64,000 nt of DNA from Aquabacterium sp. NJ1 (GCF_000768065.1 NZ_JRKM01000001.1:1-64000), one strand, 5' to 3'. Shown: positions 7,572 through 17,868, counted from the stretch's first letter. Numbers and translations: made by a program. Notes: a model not told the origin generated them from the sequence alone.

Positions 7572-8474
7572 CTACTGCCCGGCCGCGTGCAAGGCATTGC
7601 CTGCCGCAATCGGGTCGCCGGTGCGCTCGAACACCTTCAGCCAGGTGCCGTAGCTGGGCATTTCCTTGACCTTCCAGGGATGGAAGCCCGGCTTATAGTA
7701 GGCCAGGTAGTAGCCGATCGTGGGGATGAACAGGCCGCCCGGCTTGTAGAACCACCACAGGCCACGGGCCCAGAGCTTGGTGCGCTGCCACAAGCTGAAA
7801 CCGTCCACCTTGAACATGTGGTTCATGATGCGGGCCACCGTCAGAGGGAAGCCGAAGGTGATGGCCAGCATGGCCATGCTGCGTCGAAAGTACCCCGCCT
7901 TGGCCACCTGGGTGAGCACGTCAAAGGCCACGGCCTTGTGCTCGACTTCTTCGATGGCATGCCAGGCGTACATGGCACGCACCCGCGGGTCACTGGCTTC
8001 AAGCAACTCCCGGCGCTCGAAGAAGCAGGTGCACATCATCGAGGTGAGGTGCTCCAGCGCGGCCGTCGCAGCCAGGCGCTGGGTGGGCGTCGTCATCTTG
8101 GGCGCCTCGACGAAGAACATCGTTTCGAGCTGCTTGTTGATGTCATCGATGTCCACGCCCTGGGCCTTGAGCCGGTCATTGAACTGCCGGTGGATCAGCG
8201 TGTGCTGTGCTTCCTGTCGAATGAAGTCCTTCACTTCCTGCTGCAGCTTGGGCGAGGTCACGCCGTCACGAAACTCTCTCACGCTGGTGATGAAGAACTT
8301 CTCGCCCATGGGGAACAGGGTCGACATCGCGTCAAAGAAACGCGTCTTGAACGCGTCGTTGGCCATCCAGTATTTGGGGATGTCGCCGTCGAGACCAAAG
8401 TCCAGGTTCTCGCGGGGAACGATGGGGGCGTGGTCCAGCGTATCCGTCTTCGTCTGGGTCGTCTGGGTATTCAT
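7572..8474 (-). CDS. PF10118-type metal-dependent hydrolase
   Basis: A 300-residue protein of the COG3687/PF10118 family. Carboxylate and histidine motifs in helices are visible: FIRQEAQHTLIHRQFN, ALEHLTSMMCTCFFERREL and WHAIEEVEHKAVAFDV. They resemble a ferritin-like di-metal site, although the family is labelled a hydrolase. Two hydrophobic stretches lie near residues 195-220 and 240-260. It is 11 bp behind the AraC regulator on the same strand, so it is probably the regulator's target. Its substrate is unknown. Confidence 0.85.
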   Translation of the reverse strand: MNTQTTQTKTDTLDHAPIVPRENLDFGLDGDIPKYWMANDAFKTRFFDAMSTLFPMGEKFFITSVREFRDGVTSPKLQQEVKDFIRQEAQHTLIHRQFNDRLKAQGVDIDDINKQLETMFFVEAPKMTTPTQRLAATAALEHLTSMMCTCFFERRELLEASDPRVRAMYAWHAIEEVEHKAVAFDVLTQVAKAGYFRRSMAMLAITFGFPLTVARIMNHMFKVDGFSLWQRTKLWARGLWWFYKPGGLFIPTIGYYLAYYKPGFHPWKVKEMPSYGTWLKVFERTGDPIAAGNALHAAGQ

Positions 8475-8485
8475 GTGATAACTCC

Positions 8486-9550
8486 TCAGTTTGAGGACTG
8501 TTGCTGACGTCGCCATGCGCTGGGCGACAAGCCGGTCCAGCGCTTGAAAGCGCGGGTGAAGCTATGGCGGTCGGCAAAGCCCAGTTGGGCGCTGAGTGAC
8601 TCGATGTCACATTGCGCGGTCAACAGACCGGTGCGCGCCATGTCGAGGCGGCATTGGGTCTGGATGTCGGTGAACTGTTGGCCCTCTTCGCGCAGCCGGC
8701 GCTGCAGAGTGCGTGGGTGCAGCCCGAGCCTATCGGCCATGCGATCCAACCCCTGGCCCAGCAGGGCCGGTTGCTGGCGGAAGGCGCGCTCCAGTTGCTT
8801 GTCGAGCTTTTCTTCAGCAAGGGGCAGTTGTTGGCGCACCAGCTCCTGCGCGCGCTGGTGCAGGCCGGGTGAAGCACCGGGCAGGGGCATGTCCAGCAGC
8901 CTGGTGGCAAACACGGCGGCATCGCGGCCTTGCAAGGTGCGAATCGGCGCCGGGAACCCTGCGGTCATGGCCTGAAAGCGCGGGTGGGGTTGGTGCCGCA
9001 TCTCGATGTGGTGAATGAGATTGGTTTGCCCCAGGGCGAGACGCACGATCTTGCTGATCGCGGCGAAGATCGCTTCGACGAAGTAACCACGCGAGGTCGC
9101 GTCGACCAGGGGCGTATCGACCTCCAGCACCAGCGCAGAACTGGCGCCGTGCTCCTCGACGTGCAACGAGAGGTTGGGCATGGTCATGCCCGCCCACTGC
9201 AAGGCCGGCAAGGCGTGGCGCAAGGTCGGGCTGGTCGCCAGAAAGGTTTCCAGCGCGGGCATGTGGTCAAAGGCAAAGTGCTCGCCCATGACCAGCGGGA
9301 AATGGAAATTCGGTGCCGCCTGCTCCACACACTGCTGCATCAGCCTGACCAGGGCGCTTTTGCGAACCATCGCCACGTTGCTGGCGTTGAGGTTGACGCC
9401 CGCGGCGCTGAACAGGGGGTCGATGTTGAAGCGGCAATGCATGGCGGCCTTGATCCAGGCGTTGGCGGCCACGAAGGGAACGAGCTCGCCACCCGCGGCA
9501 CTGGGCAGCGGGGCGCTGGTGAGCGAGGTGGTGCGGGACGTGTCAAGCAT
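8486..9550 (-). CDS. AraC-family regulator with arabinose-binding-like N-terminal domain
   Basis: A regulator of about 354 residues. The N-terminal two thirds (FVAANAW ... ALQWAGMTMPNLSLHVEE) match the Arabinose_bd-type domain of OruR/ArgR-like AraC proteins. The C-terminal 90 residues form the double helix-turn-helix (DRLGLHPRTLQRRLREEG, then LGFADRHSFTRAFKRWTGLSPSAWR). An in-frame ATG at 9568 is an alternative start, and neither has a strong ribosome-binding site. It is co-transcribed with the PF10118 gene and probably controls it. Confidence 0.9.
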   Translation of the reverse strand: MLDTSRTTSLTSAPLPSAAGGELVPFVAANAWIKAAMHCRFNIDPLFSAAGVNLNASNVAMVRKSALVRLMQQCVEQAAPNFHFPLVMGEHFAFDHMPALETFLATSPTLRHALPALQWAGMTMPNLSLHVEEHGASSALVLEVDTPLVDATSRGYFVEAIFAAISKIVRLALGQTNLIHHIEMRHQPHPRFQAMTAGFPAPIRTLQGRDAAVFATRLLDMPLPGASPGLHQRAQELVRQQLPLAEEKLDKQLERAFRQQPALLGQGLDRMADRLGLHPRTLQRRLREEGQQFTDIQTQCRLDMARTGLLTAQCDIESLSAQLGFADRHSFTRAFKRWTGLSPSAWRRQQQSSN

Positions 9551-9862
9551 GTGTCTGACTGTAGGCATGCCGGACTGTCGCGACCAGCACCCTGCGCGAC
9601 AGATAGGGGGTCGTTTGCGACAAGCAGACGTAAAATGCCATCAGACCAATGGGGGGCACCGCTCTCTGGGCTTGTCATGGACTGCCCCATGCTGGAGAGC
9701 GAGAAGCCATGGCATGGCGTGCAGGGAAACTCACCGCCGTGCTCGATCAGCCTGTCATACCTTCAGGGGATGTCCAGCAGGATGATCCGCGCCAAGTCAA
9801 TGGCCTGAGCAACCCACTCAGGCCGGCCCTTTTACCGAAAGGGCCAGCGTCGCTGCGCTCCT
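9551..9862. other. Intergenic region between the AraC gene and smpB
   Basis: About 310 bp without a convincing gene. It should hold the promoter of the araC-type operon on the minus strand and the end of the smpB transcript. An 8-bp hairpin GGCCTGAG/CTCAGGCC lies at 9802-9824 but has no T-tract, so it is not called a terminator. Short frames here do not resemble proteins. Confidence 0.5.
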
Positions 9863-10327
9863 TCAGTCCTTCGGACTGGATGAGACTTTGTGTCTCATCA
9901 GTCGGCCCTTTTCACGTTCCCAGTCGCGGTCCTTGATGGTGTTGCGCTTGTCGTGTTCGGCCTTGCCCTTGGCCAGGGCGATGTCAGCCTTGACCCGGCC
10001 ACCTTTCCAGTGCAGGTTCAAGGGCACGATGGTGTAGCCCTTTTGCTCCGTCTTGCCGATCAAGCGGCGGATCTGCTCCTTGTGCATCAGCAGCTTCTTG
10101 GTGCGGTCCGCCTCGGGCTTGACGTGGGTGGAGGCCGATCGCAAGGCGTTGATGCGCAAGCCGATCAGGAACACCTCGCCATCCTTGACAACCACATAAC
10201 CATCGGTCATCTGCACTTGCCCTTCGCGGATGGCTTTCACTTCCCAGCCTTCCAGCACCACACCCGCCTCGAAGCGTTCTTCAATGTGGTAGTTGAAATG
10301 GGCTTTTCTGTTCTCTGCGATGGACAT
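9863..10327 (-). CDS. smpB: SsrA-binding protein SmpB
   Basis: A 154-residue tmRNA-binding protein needed for trans-translation. Family signatures are [30 protein letters not shown], the [12 protein letters not shown] segment and a basic tail, [24 protein letters not shown]. The ATG at 10327 gives the usual N-terminus MSIAENRKA. It is divergent from ratA with about 45 bp between the start codons. No ssrA gene was seen in the window. Confidence 0.97.
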   Translation of the reverse strand: MSIAENRKAHFNYHIEERFEAGVVLEGWEVKAIREGQVQMTDGYVVVKDGEVFLIGLRINALRSASTHVKPEADRTKKLLMHKEQIRRLIGKTEQKGYTIVPLNLHWKGGRVKADIALAKGKAEHDKRNTIKDRDWEREKGRLMRHKVSSSPKD

Positions 10328-10373
10328 GTTTGGGCGCGGCACGTCGCCGACGTCTTTAAAATACCGACATTCT

Positions 10374-10853
10374 ATGAAGCACGTCCACAAGTCCGTCTTG
10401 CTTTGGTACTCCCCCCGTGAAATGTATGGGCTGGTGACCGACGTTCAAGCCTACCCCCAGTTCCTGCCCTGGTGCGACCGCGCCGAGGTTGTCGAGACCC
10501 ACGACGACGGTGTCACCGCACGCGTTCACATCGCGTTTGCCGGTGTGCATCAGGCTTTCACCACGCGCAATGTCAATCAGCCTGGCGCGAGCGTGAGCAT
10601 GCGCCTGGTCGATGGCCCGTTCTCGAAACTGGAAGGCACCTGGCGCTTCACCCCACTGCAAAAGCCTGGGCAGCCTGTTGACGCCTCGGCTGATCCAGCT
10701 GATTCGCCTGCCTGCAAGGTCGAGTTCGACCTCAGCTATGCGTTTTCAAGCCGTGCATTGTCGCTGGTGATCAGCCCGGTGTTCGACCGCATCGCCAATA
10801 CTTTTGTCGAGGCCTTCGTCAAACGTGCGGAGCAGGTGCATGGCCCCCGCTGA
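10374..10853 (+). CDS. ratA: RatA / COQ10-type START-domain protein
   Basis: A 159-residue protein of the polyketide cyclase/START family. Typical segments are [34 protein letters not shown] and [21 protein letters not shown]. coli RatA binds 50S subunits, and other members act as ubiquinone-binding chaperones. The smpB / ratA-rnfH arrangement is conserved in proteobacteria. The stop overlaps the rnfH start by 14 bp. Confidence 0.93.
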   Translation: MKHVHKSVLLWYSPREMYGLVTDVQAYPQFLPWCDRAEVVETHDDGVTARVHIAFAGVHQAFTTRNVNQPGASVSMRLVDGPFSKLEGTWRFTPLQKPGQPVDASADPADSPACKVEFDLSYAFSSRALSLVISPVFDRIANTFVEAFVKRAEQVHGPR

Positions 10854-11196
10854 AGCTGGTGTGACCTTGCATGTGGAGGTGGCGCTGGGCCTGGCGCCCC
10901 GTCGCGTGCACCTTGTTCGCCTGAGCTTGCCGGCAGGCAGCACGGTGCGGGATGCCTTGTTCGCGGCCGACATCTGGTCTATGGATGACACCTTGACCCT
11001 GCAGGCCATCGAGTCAGGTGAGTGGACCGTCGGTGTATGGGGGCGCAAGGAACGCCCCGGCCATGTCCTGCGGGATCAGGACCGGGTCGAACTTGTCAGG
11101 CAACTGAAAGTGGACCCGAAAGAGGCGCGGCGCGTGCGCTACCGCGCACAAGGGGAGAAGTTACCCAGGGGCATCCACCGCTCCCCGAAGACCTGA
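10840..11196 (+). CDS. rnfH: RnfH family protein
   Basis: A 118-residue ubiquitin-like fold protein (UPF0125). Motifs include VEVALGLAPRRVHLVRLSLPAGSTVRDAL, GVWGRKERPGHVLRDQDRVELVRQLKVDPKEARR. Its function is not established. It is translationally coupled to ratA by a 14-bp overlap and ends 20 bp before the convergent DUF4124 gene. Confidence 0.93.
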   Translation: MAPAEAGVTLHVEVALGLAPRRVHLVRLSLPAGSTVRDALFAADIWSMDDTLTLQAIESGEWTVGVWGRKERPGHVLRDQDRVELVRQLKVDPKEARRVRYRAQGEKLPRGIHRSPKT

Positions 11197-11216
11197 TCAA
11201 GCCAGGCCTGACCAGC

Positions 11217-11747
11217 TCACTTGCCGCAGTTTGCGGCGATGGCCTCTTCGTTGCGCTGGGTTTCTTCGGCGCGGGCCTTGTCATCCAGGAACTCGCGCTC
11301 GCCCTTTTGATTGGTGCGCACGATGCGGATGCCGTCGGCCAAGGTGCGCTGGTAGCTGCGGGCACGCTGGCAGTTGTCCGCCTTTTGCTTGGCGATCTTC
11401 TCGTCCTCGGCCTTCTGTTTGGCAGCCTTTTCCTCTTCCGCCTTCTTGCGACGGGCTTCGAGTTCCGGGTCGGCCTTGGAGGCGGCGGCCGCTGCAGGCG
11501 TTGCTGCCGCGCTGGCGGCCGAAGCCGCTTCCGCAGCCCTGGCGGCCGCTCGAGCGGATGCAGCTGGGCGAGTCAGGATGTCCTTGTCAGGCGTGCCAGC
11601 GGGTGGCGGGCGGTCGCTGTATTGAATGGCGCCGCTGGCGTCGCGCCATTTCCACTGCATGCCAGCCTGGGCCGACGAACCGAGCACAAGCAAGCCAGCC
11701 ATCAGCAAGGCGGGCAGGACGGATGATGAGGCGCGCACTTTTTTCAT
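11217..11747 (-). CDS. DUF4124 domain periplasmic protein
   Basis: A 176-residue protein with a signal peptide (KKVRASSSVLPALLMAGLLVLGSSAQA, cleavage after about residue 28). A DUF4124 segment follows (WKWRDASGAIQYSDRPPP), then an Ala-rich stretch and a Lys/Glu-rich coiled-coil (RRKKAEEEKAAKQKAEDEK). The start at 11747 places the signal peptide at the N-terminus; upstream in-frame codons are unlikely to be used. Its role is unknown; the family is common in beta- and gammaproteobacteria. Confidence 0.88.
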   Translation of the reverse strand: MKKVRASSSVLPALLMAGLLVLGSSAQAGMQWKWRDASGAIQYSDRPPPAGTPDKDILTRPAASARAAARAAEAASAASAAATPAAAAASKADPELEARRKKAEEEKAAKQKAEDEKIAKQKADNCQRARSYQRTLADGIRIVRTNQKGEREFLDDKARAEETQRNEEAIAANCGK

Positions 11748-11845
11748 GTGGCGCAGTTTATCCGGACACCCGCTGGCGTATCCCCCGGAAATGAGCGTAT
11801 TCAGCCTGTCAGTTTTCCCGCTGCCGGAAAAGTGCTGACTCTGCG

Positions 11846-11851
11846 TATAAT
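11846..11851 (+). promoter_or_regulatory. Likely -10 box of guaB
   Basis: A perfect TATAAT lies 26 bp before the guaB ATG in the otherwise GC-rich gap. No good -35 hexamer is seen 16-18 bp upstream. Confidence 0.5.
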
Positions 11852-11877
11852 CCGCTTTTGCGTCTGGAGCCCTGTTC

Positions 11878-13350
11878 ATGCGCCTGCTTGGTAAAGCCCT
11901 CACGTTTGATGACGTGTTGTTGGTGCCCGCGTACTCTCAAGTGTTGCCCCGCGACACTTCGCTGGCCACCCGTCTGTCTCGCAACATCCAATTGAATCTG
12001 CCACTGGTATCCGCCGCCATGGATACGGTGACGGAAGCCCGCCTGGCGATCGCGATCGCCCAGGAAGGCGGTATCGGGATTGTTCACAAAAACCTCACGG
12101 CCAAGCAACAGGCCGCCGAAGTCGCGCGTGTCAAACGCTACGAATCCGGCGTGTTGCGTGACCCCATCACGATTTCCTCGGGCGTCAAAGTCCGGGACGT
12201 GATCGAGCTGTCACGCCAGCACGGGATCTCCGGCTTCCCGGTGGTGGACGAAGGCAAGGTGGTCGGCATCGTGACCGGCCGCGACCTGCGCTTCGAAACC
12301 CGCACGGACATCCCGGTGCGCGACATCATGACGCCGCGCGAACGCCTGATCACCGTCAAGGACGGCGCCAGCCAGAACGAAGCCAAGGCCTTGATGCACA
12401 AGCACAAGCTCGAGCGCGTGCTGATGGTCACCGACTCGTGGGAACTGCGTGGCGTGTTCACCGTCAAGGACATCACCAAGCAGAACACCTTCCCCAACGC
12501 CGCCCGTGATGCACACGGCAAGCTGCGCGTAGGCGCCGCCGTTGGCGTGGGCGAGGGCACCGAAGAGCGTGTCGAGCTGCTGGTCAAGGCCGGCGTGGAC
12601 GCCCTGGTGGTGGACACCGCCCACGGCCACAGCCACGGCGTGATCGAGCGCGTGCGCTGGGTCAAGAAGAACTTCCCGCAAGTGGACGTGATCGGCGGCA
12701 ACATCGCCACCGGCGCGGCCGCGCTGGCCCTGGTCGAAGCTGGTGCCGACGGCGTCAAGGTCGGTATCGGCCCTGGCTCCATCTGCACGACGCGTATCGT
12801 GGCCGGTGTGGGCGTCCCCCAGATCATGGCCATCGACAACGTGGCCACCGCGCTGCAAGGCACGGGCGTGCCCCTGATCGCCGACGGCGGGATCCGCTAC
12901 TCGGGCGACATCGCCAAGGCCATCGCCGCAGGTGCCAGCACCGTGATGATGGGCGGCATGTTCGCCGGTACCGAAGAGGCACCAGGCGAAGTCATCTTGT
13001 TCCAGGGCCGCAGCTACAAGAGCTACCGCGGCATGGGCTCGATCGGCGCCATGAAGGACGGCTCCGCTGACCGCTACTTCCAGGAAAACGACGAAACGAC
13101 CAACCCGAATGCCGACAAGCTCGTGCCCGAGGGCATTGAAGGTCGCGTGCCTTACAAGGGCTCGGTCGTCACCATCCTGTACCAGATGGCCGGTGGCCTG
13201 CGCGCCTCCATGGGCTACTGTGGTTGCGGCACCATCGAGGACATGAAGAACCGCGCCGAGTTCGTCGAGATCACGGCTGCCGGTATCCGCGAAAGCCACG
13301 TCCACGACGTGCAAATCACCAAGGAAGCACCCAACTACCGCATGGAGTGA
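11878..13350 (+). CDS. guaB: IMP dehydrogenase
   Basis: A 490-residue enzyme that oxidises IMP to XMP, the committed step of GMP synthesis. The TIM barrel is interrupted by two CBS domains (about residues 95-205). The catalytic loop [13 protein letters not shown] carries the active cysteine, and [18 protein letters not shown] and the flap region follow. Length and ends match the family. Together with guaA downstream it forms the guanine nucleotide pathway, with an MFS gene inserted between them. Confidence 0.98.
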   Translation: MRLLGKALTFDDVLLVPAYSQVLPRDTSLATRLSRNIQLNLPLVSAAMDTVTEARLAIAIAQEGGIGIVHKNLTAKQQAAEVARVKRYESGVLRDPITISSGVKVRDVIELSRQHGISGFPVVDEGKVVGIVTGRDLRFETRTDIPVRDIMTPRERLITVKDGASQNEAKALMHKHKLERVLMVTDSWELRGVFTVKDITKQNTFPNAARDAHGKLRVGAAVGVGEGTEERVELLVKAGVDALVVDTAHGHSHGVIERVRWVKKNFPQVDVIGGNIATGAAALALVEAGADGVKVGIGPGSICTTRIVAGVGVPQIMAIDNVATALQGTGVPLIADGGIRYSGDIAKAIAAGASTVMMGGMFAGTEEAPGEVILFQGRSYKSYRGMGSIGAMKDGSADRYFQENDETTNPNADKLVPEGIEGRVPYKGSVVTILYQMAGGLRASMGYCGCGTIEDMKNRAEFVEITAAGIRESHVHDVQITKEAPNYRME

Positions 13351-13411
13351 GTAGTTGATGTAATGGTGCAGGCCCTTGGTGGCCGCCTCACCGAACCACC
13401 ACAGGATTGCG

Positions 13412-14665
13412 ATGGGTTCTCAAAGCGGCCGCCAGGCGGCCATGCCTTTCATCATGGTGACGGTGCTGCTCGACATGATGTCGATCGGCATCATCGCGCC
13501 CGTGTTGCCCAAACTCATCGGGACCTTCATGGACTCGGGGGCGGGCACCTCCATTGGTTACGGCGCGGCTCAGGCCGCGTTTGCCATTGCGCAGTTCTTC
13601 AGCGCGCCGGTGCTGGGGGCACTGTCCGACAAGTACGGCCGCCGCCCCGTGCTGCTGCTGGGCTTGTTCGGCATGGGCGTCAACTTCTTCGTCACCGCGC
13701 TGGCCACCCAGTTCTGGATGCTGTTGGCGGTACGGGTGATGGGGGGTGCCGTGTGCGCCAACATCGCCGTGGCCAATGCCTATGTGGCTGACATCACGCA
13801 GCCCAAGGACCGCGCCAAGAACTACGGCATGCTGGGCGCCATGTTCGGCCTGGGCTTCATCCTCGGCCCCGTGATGGGCGGCGTGTTGGGCGACCACAAT
13901 GTGCACTGGCCGTTCTTCCTCTCGGGCACGCTCTGCCTGCTGAACTGCCTGTACGGTTACTTCGTGCTCCCTGAATCGCTGGCGCAAGATAAGCGTCGCG
14001 AGTTCCAGATCACACGCGTCAACCCCTTCAGCTCTTTGGCTCGCTTGCGTGAACTCAAAGGGGTCGAGACCCTGATGTGGGTGATGGGCCTGTCCATCCT
14101 GGCGCAGTTCTGCCTGCACACCAGCTGGTTCCTCTACAACGAGTTCAAATTCGGCTGGACGCCCAAGGACAACGGCATGTCGCTGTTCGCCGTCGGCATG
14201 ATGGCCGTGCTGGTGCAAGGCGGTTTGCTGCGCCAGATCCAGAAGGTCATCCCCACGCACAAGCTGGTGCGCATCGGCCTGGTGTCGTCCACCATCGCCT
14301 TTGTGGCCTGGGGGGCCGTGCCTGAAGGCTGGATGATGTACGTGGTCATCGTGGCCAATGTGTTTGGCTACATGGTCCAGCCGGGCCTGCAAAGCCTGGT
14401 CGCCAACGCGGTGGACCCTACCCGCCAGGGCGAAAGCATGGGCGCCGTGTCATCGATCAACAGCGTGGCCGCGGTGCTGGGCCCTTTGATGGGCACGCCT
14501 TTGCTCGCGGCTGTGTCCCACTACCCCCATGGCGACTGGCGCGTGGGGGCCCCGTTCTACCTGTGTGGCGCCATCCAGGCCGTGGCCGCCACCATTGGCC
14601 TGCGCTACTTCAGCAAGGCCGAGCATGCCCATGAGTCCCCCGCCACGCGCGGTGTGAACGCCTGA
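13412..14665 (+). CDS. MFS transporter, TetA-like family
   Basis: A 417-residue protein with 12 predicted membrane helices. The motif A loop [16 protein letters not shown] lies between helices 2 and 3, and [12 protein letters not shown] between 5 and 6. Related proteins are annotated as TCR/Tet family drug:H+ antiporters, but the substrate here is unknown. It sits between guaB and guaA on the same strand, so purine-related export is possible but unproven. The ATG at 13412 was chosen because it immediately precedes the first helix region. Confidence 0.88.
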   Translation: MGSQSGRQAAMPFIMVTVLLDMMSIGIIAPVLPKLIGTFMDSGAGTSIGYGAAQAAFAIAQFFSAPVLGALSDKYGRRPVLLLGLFGMGVNFFVTALATQFWMLLAVRVMGGAVCANIAVANAYVADITQPKDRAKNYGMLGAMFGLGFILGPVMGGVLGDHNVHWPFFLSGTLCLLNCLYGYFVLPESLAQDKRREFQITRVNPFSSLARLRELKGVETLMWVMGLSILAQFCLHTSWFLYNEFKFGWTPKDNGMSLFAVGMMAVLVQGGLLRQIQKVIPTHKLVRIGLVSSTIAFVAWGAVPEGWMMYVVIVANVFGYMVQPGLQSLVANAVDPTRQGESMGAVSSINSVAAVLGPLMGTPLLAAVSHYPHGDWRVGAPFYLCGAIQAVAATIGLRYFSKAEHAHESPATRGVNA

Positions 14666-14691
14666 ACCAGATTGCTCCAAGAGATCCCAAC

Positions 14692-16275
14692 ATGATGCAC
14701 GACAAGATCCTCATCCTCGACTTCGGCTCCCAGGTCACCCAGCTGATCGGCCGACGCGTTCGCGAAGCCCACGTCTACTGCGAGATCCACCCCAGTGACG
14801 TGAGTGATGAGTTCATCCGTTCGTTTGCGCCCAAGGGCATCATCCTGTCGGGCAGCCACGCCTCCACCTACGAAGACCACCAACTGCGCGCACCGCAAGC
14901 CGTGTGGGATCTGGGCGTGCCCGTGCTGGGCATCTGCTATGGCATGCAGACCATGGCCGTGCAACTGGGTGGCAAGGTCGAATGGAGCGACCACCGCGAG
15001 TTCGGCTACGCCGAGGTGCGCGCCCACGGCCACACCAAGCTGCTCGATGGCGTGCAGGATTTCGCCACGACCGAAGGCCACGGCATGCTCAAGGTCTGGA
15101 TGAGCCACGGCGACAAGGTCACCGTGCTGCCCGAAGGCTTCAAGCTGATGGCCTCGACGCCCAGCTGCCCGATCGCCGGCATGGCCAATGAAGAGAAGGG
15201 CTACTACGCCGTTCAGTTCCACCCCGAGGTCACGCACACCGTGCAGGGCCATGCGATGTTGACGCGCTTCGTGCGCGAGATCAGCGGTTGCAAGGGCGAC
15301 TGGATCATGGGCAACTACATCGAAGAAGCCGTTGCCAAGATCCGTGAACAGGTGGGCACTGAAGAAGTGATCCTGGGCCTGTCGGGCGGTGTGGACTCGT
15401 CCGTGGCCGCTGCGCTGATCCACCGCGCCATCGGGGATCAACTGACGTGCGTGTTCGTGGACCACGGCCTGCTGCGCCTCAATGAAGGCCAGATGGTGAT
15501 GGACATGTTCGCTGGCCGCCTGCATGCCAAGGTCGTGCACGTGCAGGCACAAGACCAGTTCATGGGTCACCTCAAGGGTGTGACCGACCCCGAGCAAAAG
15601 CGCAAGATCATTGGCCGCGAGTTCGTCGAAGTCTTCCAGGCCGAAGCGGCCAAGTTGACCAACGCCAAGTGGCTGGCCCAAGGCACGATCTATCCCGACG
15701 TGGTCGAGTCCGGCGGCACCAAGTCCAAGAAGGCCACCATCAAGAGCCACCACAATGTGGGCGGCCTGCCTGAAACGCTTGGCCTGAAGTTGCTGGAGCC
15801 GCTGCGCGAACTGTTCAAGGACGAAGTGCGCGAGCTGGGCGTGGCCCTGGGCCTGCCCGCCGACATGGTCTACCGCCACCCCTTCCCGGGTCCTGGCCTG
15901 GGGGTGCGCGTGCTGGGCGAGGTCAAGCCCGAATACGTGTCGCTGCTGCAACGCGCCGACCACATCTTCATCGAAGAGCTGCGCAAGACCATCGACCCCG
16001 AAACGGGCAAGAGCTGGTACGACCTCACGTCGCAAGCCTTCACCGTCTTCCTGCCCGTCAAGAGCGTGGGCGTGATGGGTGACGGCCGTACCTATGAATA
16101 CGTGGTGTCGCTGCGTGCCGTGGAAACCAGCGACTTCATGACCGCCGACTCGGCCGAGCTGCCTTACGCGCTGCTCAAGAAGGTGTCGAGCCGCATCATC
16201 AATGAAGTGCGCGGCATCAACCGCGTGGCTTACGACGTGTCGAGCAAGCCGCCTGCCACCATCGAGTGGGAATGA
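14692..16275 (+). CDS. guaA: GMP synthase (glutamine-hydrolysing)
   Basis: A 527-residue enzyme that aminates XMP to GMP. The class I glutamine amidotransferase domain has its nucleophile in [12 protein letters not shown] and the His/Glu in QFHPEVTHT. The PP-loop ATP pyrophosphatase domain has [13 protein letters not shown], and the GMP synthase C-terminal dimerisation domain ends in PPATIEWE. The 3' end of guaA is a known insertion target for genomic islands, and an integrase gene follows 220 bp downstream. The coding sequence is intact. Confidence 0.98.
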   Translation: MMHDKILILDFGSQVTQLIGRRVREAHVYCEIHPSDVSDEFIRSFAPKGIILSGSHASTYEDHQLRAPQAVWDLGVPVLGICYGMQTMAVQLGGKVEWSDHREFGYAEVRAHGHTKLLDGVQDFATTEGHGMLKVWMSHGDKVTVLPEGFKLMASTPSCPIAGMANEEKGYYAVQFHPEVTHTVQGHAMLTRFVREISGCKGDWIMGNYIEEAVAKIREQVGTEEVILGLSGGVDSSVAAALIHRAIGDQLTCVFVDHGLLRLNEGQMVMDMFAGRLHAKVVHVQAQDQFMGHLKGVTDPEQKRKIIGREFVEVFQAEAAKLTNAKWLAQGTIYPDVVESGGTKSKKATIKSHHNVGGLPETLGLKLLEPLRELFKDEVRELGVALGLPADMVYRHPFPGPGLGVRVLGEVKPEYVSLLQRADHIFIEELRKTIDPETGKSWYDLTSQAFTVFLPVKSVGVMGDGRTYEYVVSLRAVETSDFMTADSAELPYALLKKVSSRIINEVRGINRVAYDVSSKPPATIEWE

Positions 16276-16321
16276 TTTGAAGACGGTTCATACCGTCCCA
16301 GAACGTCTCATGAATGCATTT

Positions 16322-16350
16322 AAGCCCTTGATCTTCAAGGGCTTTTTTGT
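16322..16350 (+). terminator. Rho-independent terminator after guaA
   Basis: An AAGCCCTTGA stem, a TCT loop and TCAAGGGCTT, followed by TTTTTGTTTTT. It lies 46 bp after the guaA stop and is probably now inside the element end, retained or supplied by it. Confidence 0.9.
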
Positions 16351-16438
16351 TTTTGACGTCCCATGAGGTTTCATGACATCCCGAGGTTTTTGTCGGCACG
16401 GAAGACGGTTGATTTTCTGAGTCAATTGATCTTTGATT

Positions 16439-16468
16439 GCTTACCGTCTTGATGCTCTGACGGTAAGC
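16439..16468 (+). promoter_or_regulatory. 10-bp inverted repeat upstream of the ICE integrase
   Basis: GCTTACCGTC and GACGGTAAGC are perfect inverted arms with a 10-bp spacer, ending 27 bp before the int ATG. This is a likely operator for the integrase itself or for an excisionase/regulator. Shorter related direct repeats (GAAGACGGTT at 16279-16288 and 16401-16410) lie nearby. Confidence 0.6.
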
Positions 16469-16495
16469 GATGCAAGGTAAGAGAGGGGTTACCCA

Positions 16496-17773
16496 ATGGC
16501 ACTGACAGACACCAAACTCAAGAACCTCAAGCCCACGGACAAGGTCTACAAGGTGGTGGACCGTGATGGGATGTACGTCGTCGTCTCCCTCAAAGGAACG
16601 CTGACGTTTCGCTATGACTACCGGCTCGCGGGGCGTCGGGAGACGCTCACACTGGGGCAGTACGATGAGTTCCAGGCGTCGCAGCCCAAACGCCCTCCCG
16701 AGGACATCAAGTACGGAGATCCGCTTTCGCTGGCTGACGCGCGCGATCTGCTGGCCAGAGCGAAGAACATGGTCAGCCGAGGGGAGTCGCCAGCGCGTGT
16801 GAAATCTGAAGCCAAGAAGGAATGCCAAGAGTCAGGCACCTTCGAGTTCTTTGCAGACATCTGGTTGCGAAACGGCGGCCTGGCGGACAGCACGGCGGCG
16901 ATGCGCAAGAGCATCCTGGATCGCGATGTGCTGCCCAAGTTCGGCAAACGCAAACTGGAAGAGATCACATCCAGCCAGGTGCTCGCGCTGTGCGAAAAGA
17001 TCAAGGAGCGCGGCGCTCCGGCCACGGCAGTTCATGTACGCGAGGTCATCCAGCAGGTGTACCGGCACGCCATGTCCAGGGGGCTCAAGATCGAGAATCC
17101 CGCTGAAGCGGTGAAGGCTTCGGCCATTGCCACCTTCAAGCCCAGGGAGCGCGCATTGACGCCTGGGGAGATTCACCAGTTCTTTTCGGTGCTGGACACC
17201 ATCGGCACCTTGCCCACGCTTAAGCTGGCGGTGAAGTTCATCTTGCTGACCATGTGCCGCAAAGGCGAGTTGTTGCTGGCGACCTGGAAAGAGGTGGACT
17301 TTGATGCGGCCACCTGGACGATTCCGCCGGAGCGGATGAAGGCTAGGCGGGCGCATGTGGTCTATCTCAGCAGTCAGGCACTCGATCTGCTGGTTGGCCT
17401 CAAAACCTGTGCTGGAAGCAGCCCATATTTGCTCCCCGGTCGGTATGAGACCGACAAGCCGATGAGCGAAGCAACGCTCAACCGCGTGATCACGGCGGCG
17501 GTGGAAAAGGCCCAGAAGGACGGAATGGACCTCCCTCACTTCTGCGTGCATGACCTGCGCAGGACGGCATCAACACTGCTGCACGAGGCTGGCTTCAACA
17601 CTGACTGGATCGAGAAGTGCCTGGCTCACGAGCAAAAAGGCGTGCGTGCCGTCTACAACAAGGCGGAATACGCCGAGCAGCGCCGGGCCATGTTGCAAAG
17701 CTGGGCCGAGATGGTGGACGGCTGGATCAGAGGTAGCAAGGCGACGCCTGTTGCTTTGAGAGCGGTTGCCTGA
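16496..17773 (+). CDS. int: P4-type tyrosine integrase of the ICE
   Basis: A 425-residue site-specific recombinase. The N-terminal DUF4102-like arm-binding domain (residues 1-100) is followed by a SAM-like core-binding domain (about 115-205) and the catalytic domain. Catalytic residues are the Arg in LTMCRKGELLLATW, His and Arg in HDLRRTASTLLHEAG, His in CLAHEQKG and Tyr in AVYNKAEY. It lies 220 bp behind guaA in the same direction, which fits an integrase that uses the guaA 3' end as attB. It appears intact. Confidence 0.94.
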   Translation: MALTDTKLKNLKPTDKVYKVVDRDGMYVVVSLKGTLTFRYDYRLAGRRETLTLGQYDEFQASQPKRPPEDIKYGDPLSLADARDLLARAKNMVSRGESPARVKSEAKKECQESGTFEFFADIWLRNGGLADSTAAMRKSILDRDVLPKFGKRKLEEITSSQVLALCEKIKERGAPATAVHVREVIQQVYRHAMSRGLKIENPAEAVKASAIATFKPRERALTPGEIHQFFSVLDTIGTLPTLKLAVKFILLTMCRKGELLLATWKEVDFDAATWTIPPERMKARRAHVVYLSSQALDLLVGLKTCAGSSPYLLPGRYETDKPMSEATLNRVITAAVEKAQKDGMDLPHFCVHDLRRTASTLLHEAGFNTDWIEKCLAHEQKGVRAVYNKAEYAEQRRAMLQSWAEMVDGWIRGSKATPVALRAVA

Positions 17774-17868
17774 TGTGCGATGGATTGGCGGGAGGGCGGA
17801 TGTTGTTGGTATTCGCACTGCATTGATATTGTGGGAAAAGTTAAACCTTGTTTGATTTTTGGCGTCAG

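Noticed and set aside
9802-9824. Hairpin GGCCTGAG/CTCAGGCC as a terminator of smpB or araC
   Set aside because: The 8-bp stem has no T-tract on either strand and its direction is not clear.
12211-13314. Minus-strand ORF of 367 codons opposite guaB
   Set aside because: guaB is certain on the plus strand; the antisense frame is His/Gly/Val-rich and resembles no protein.
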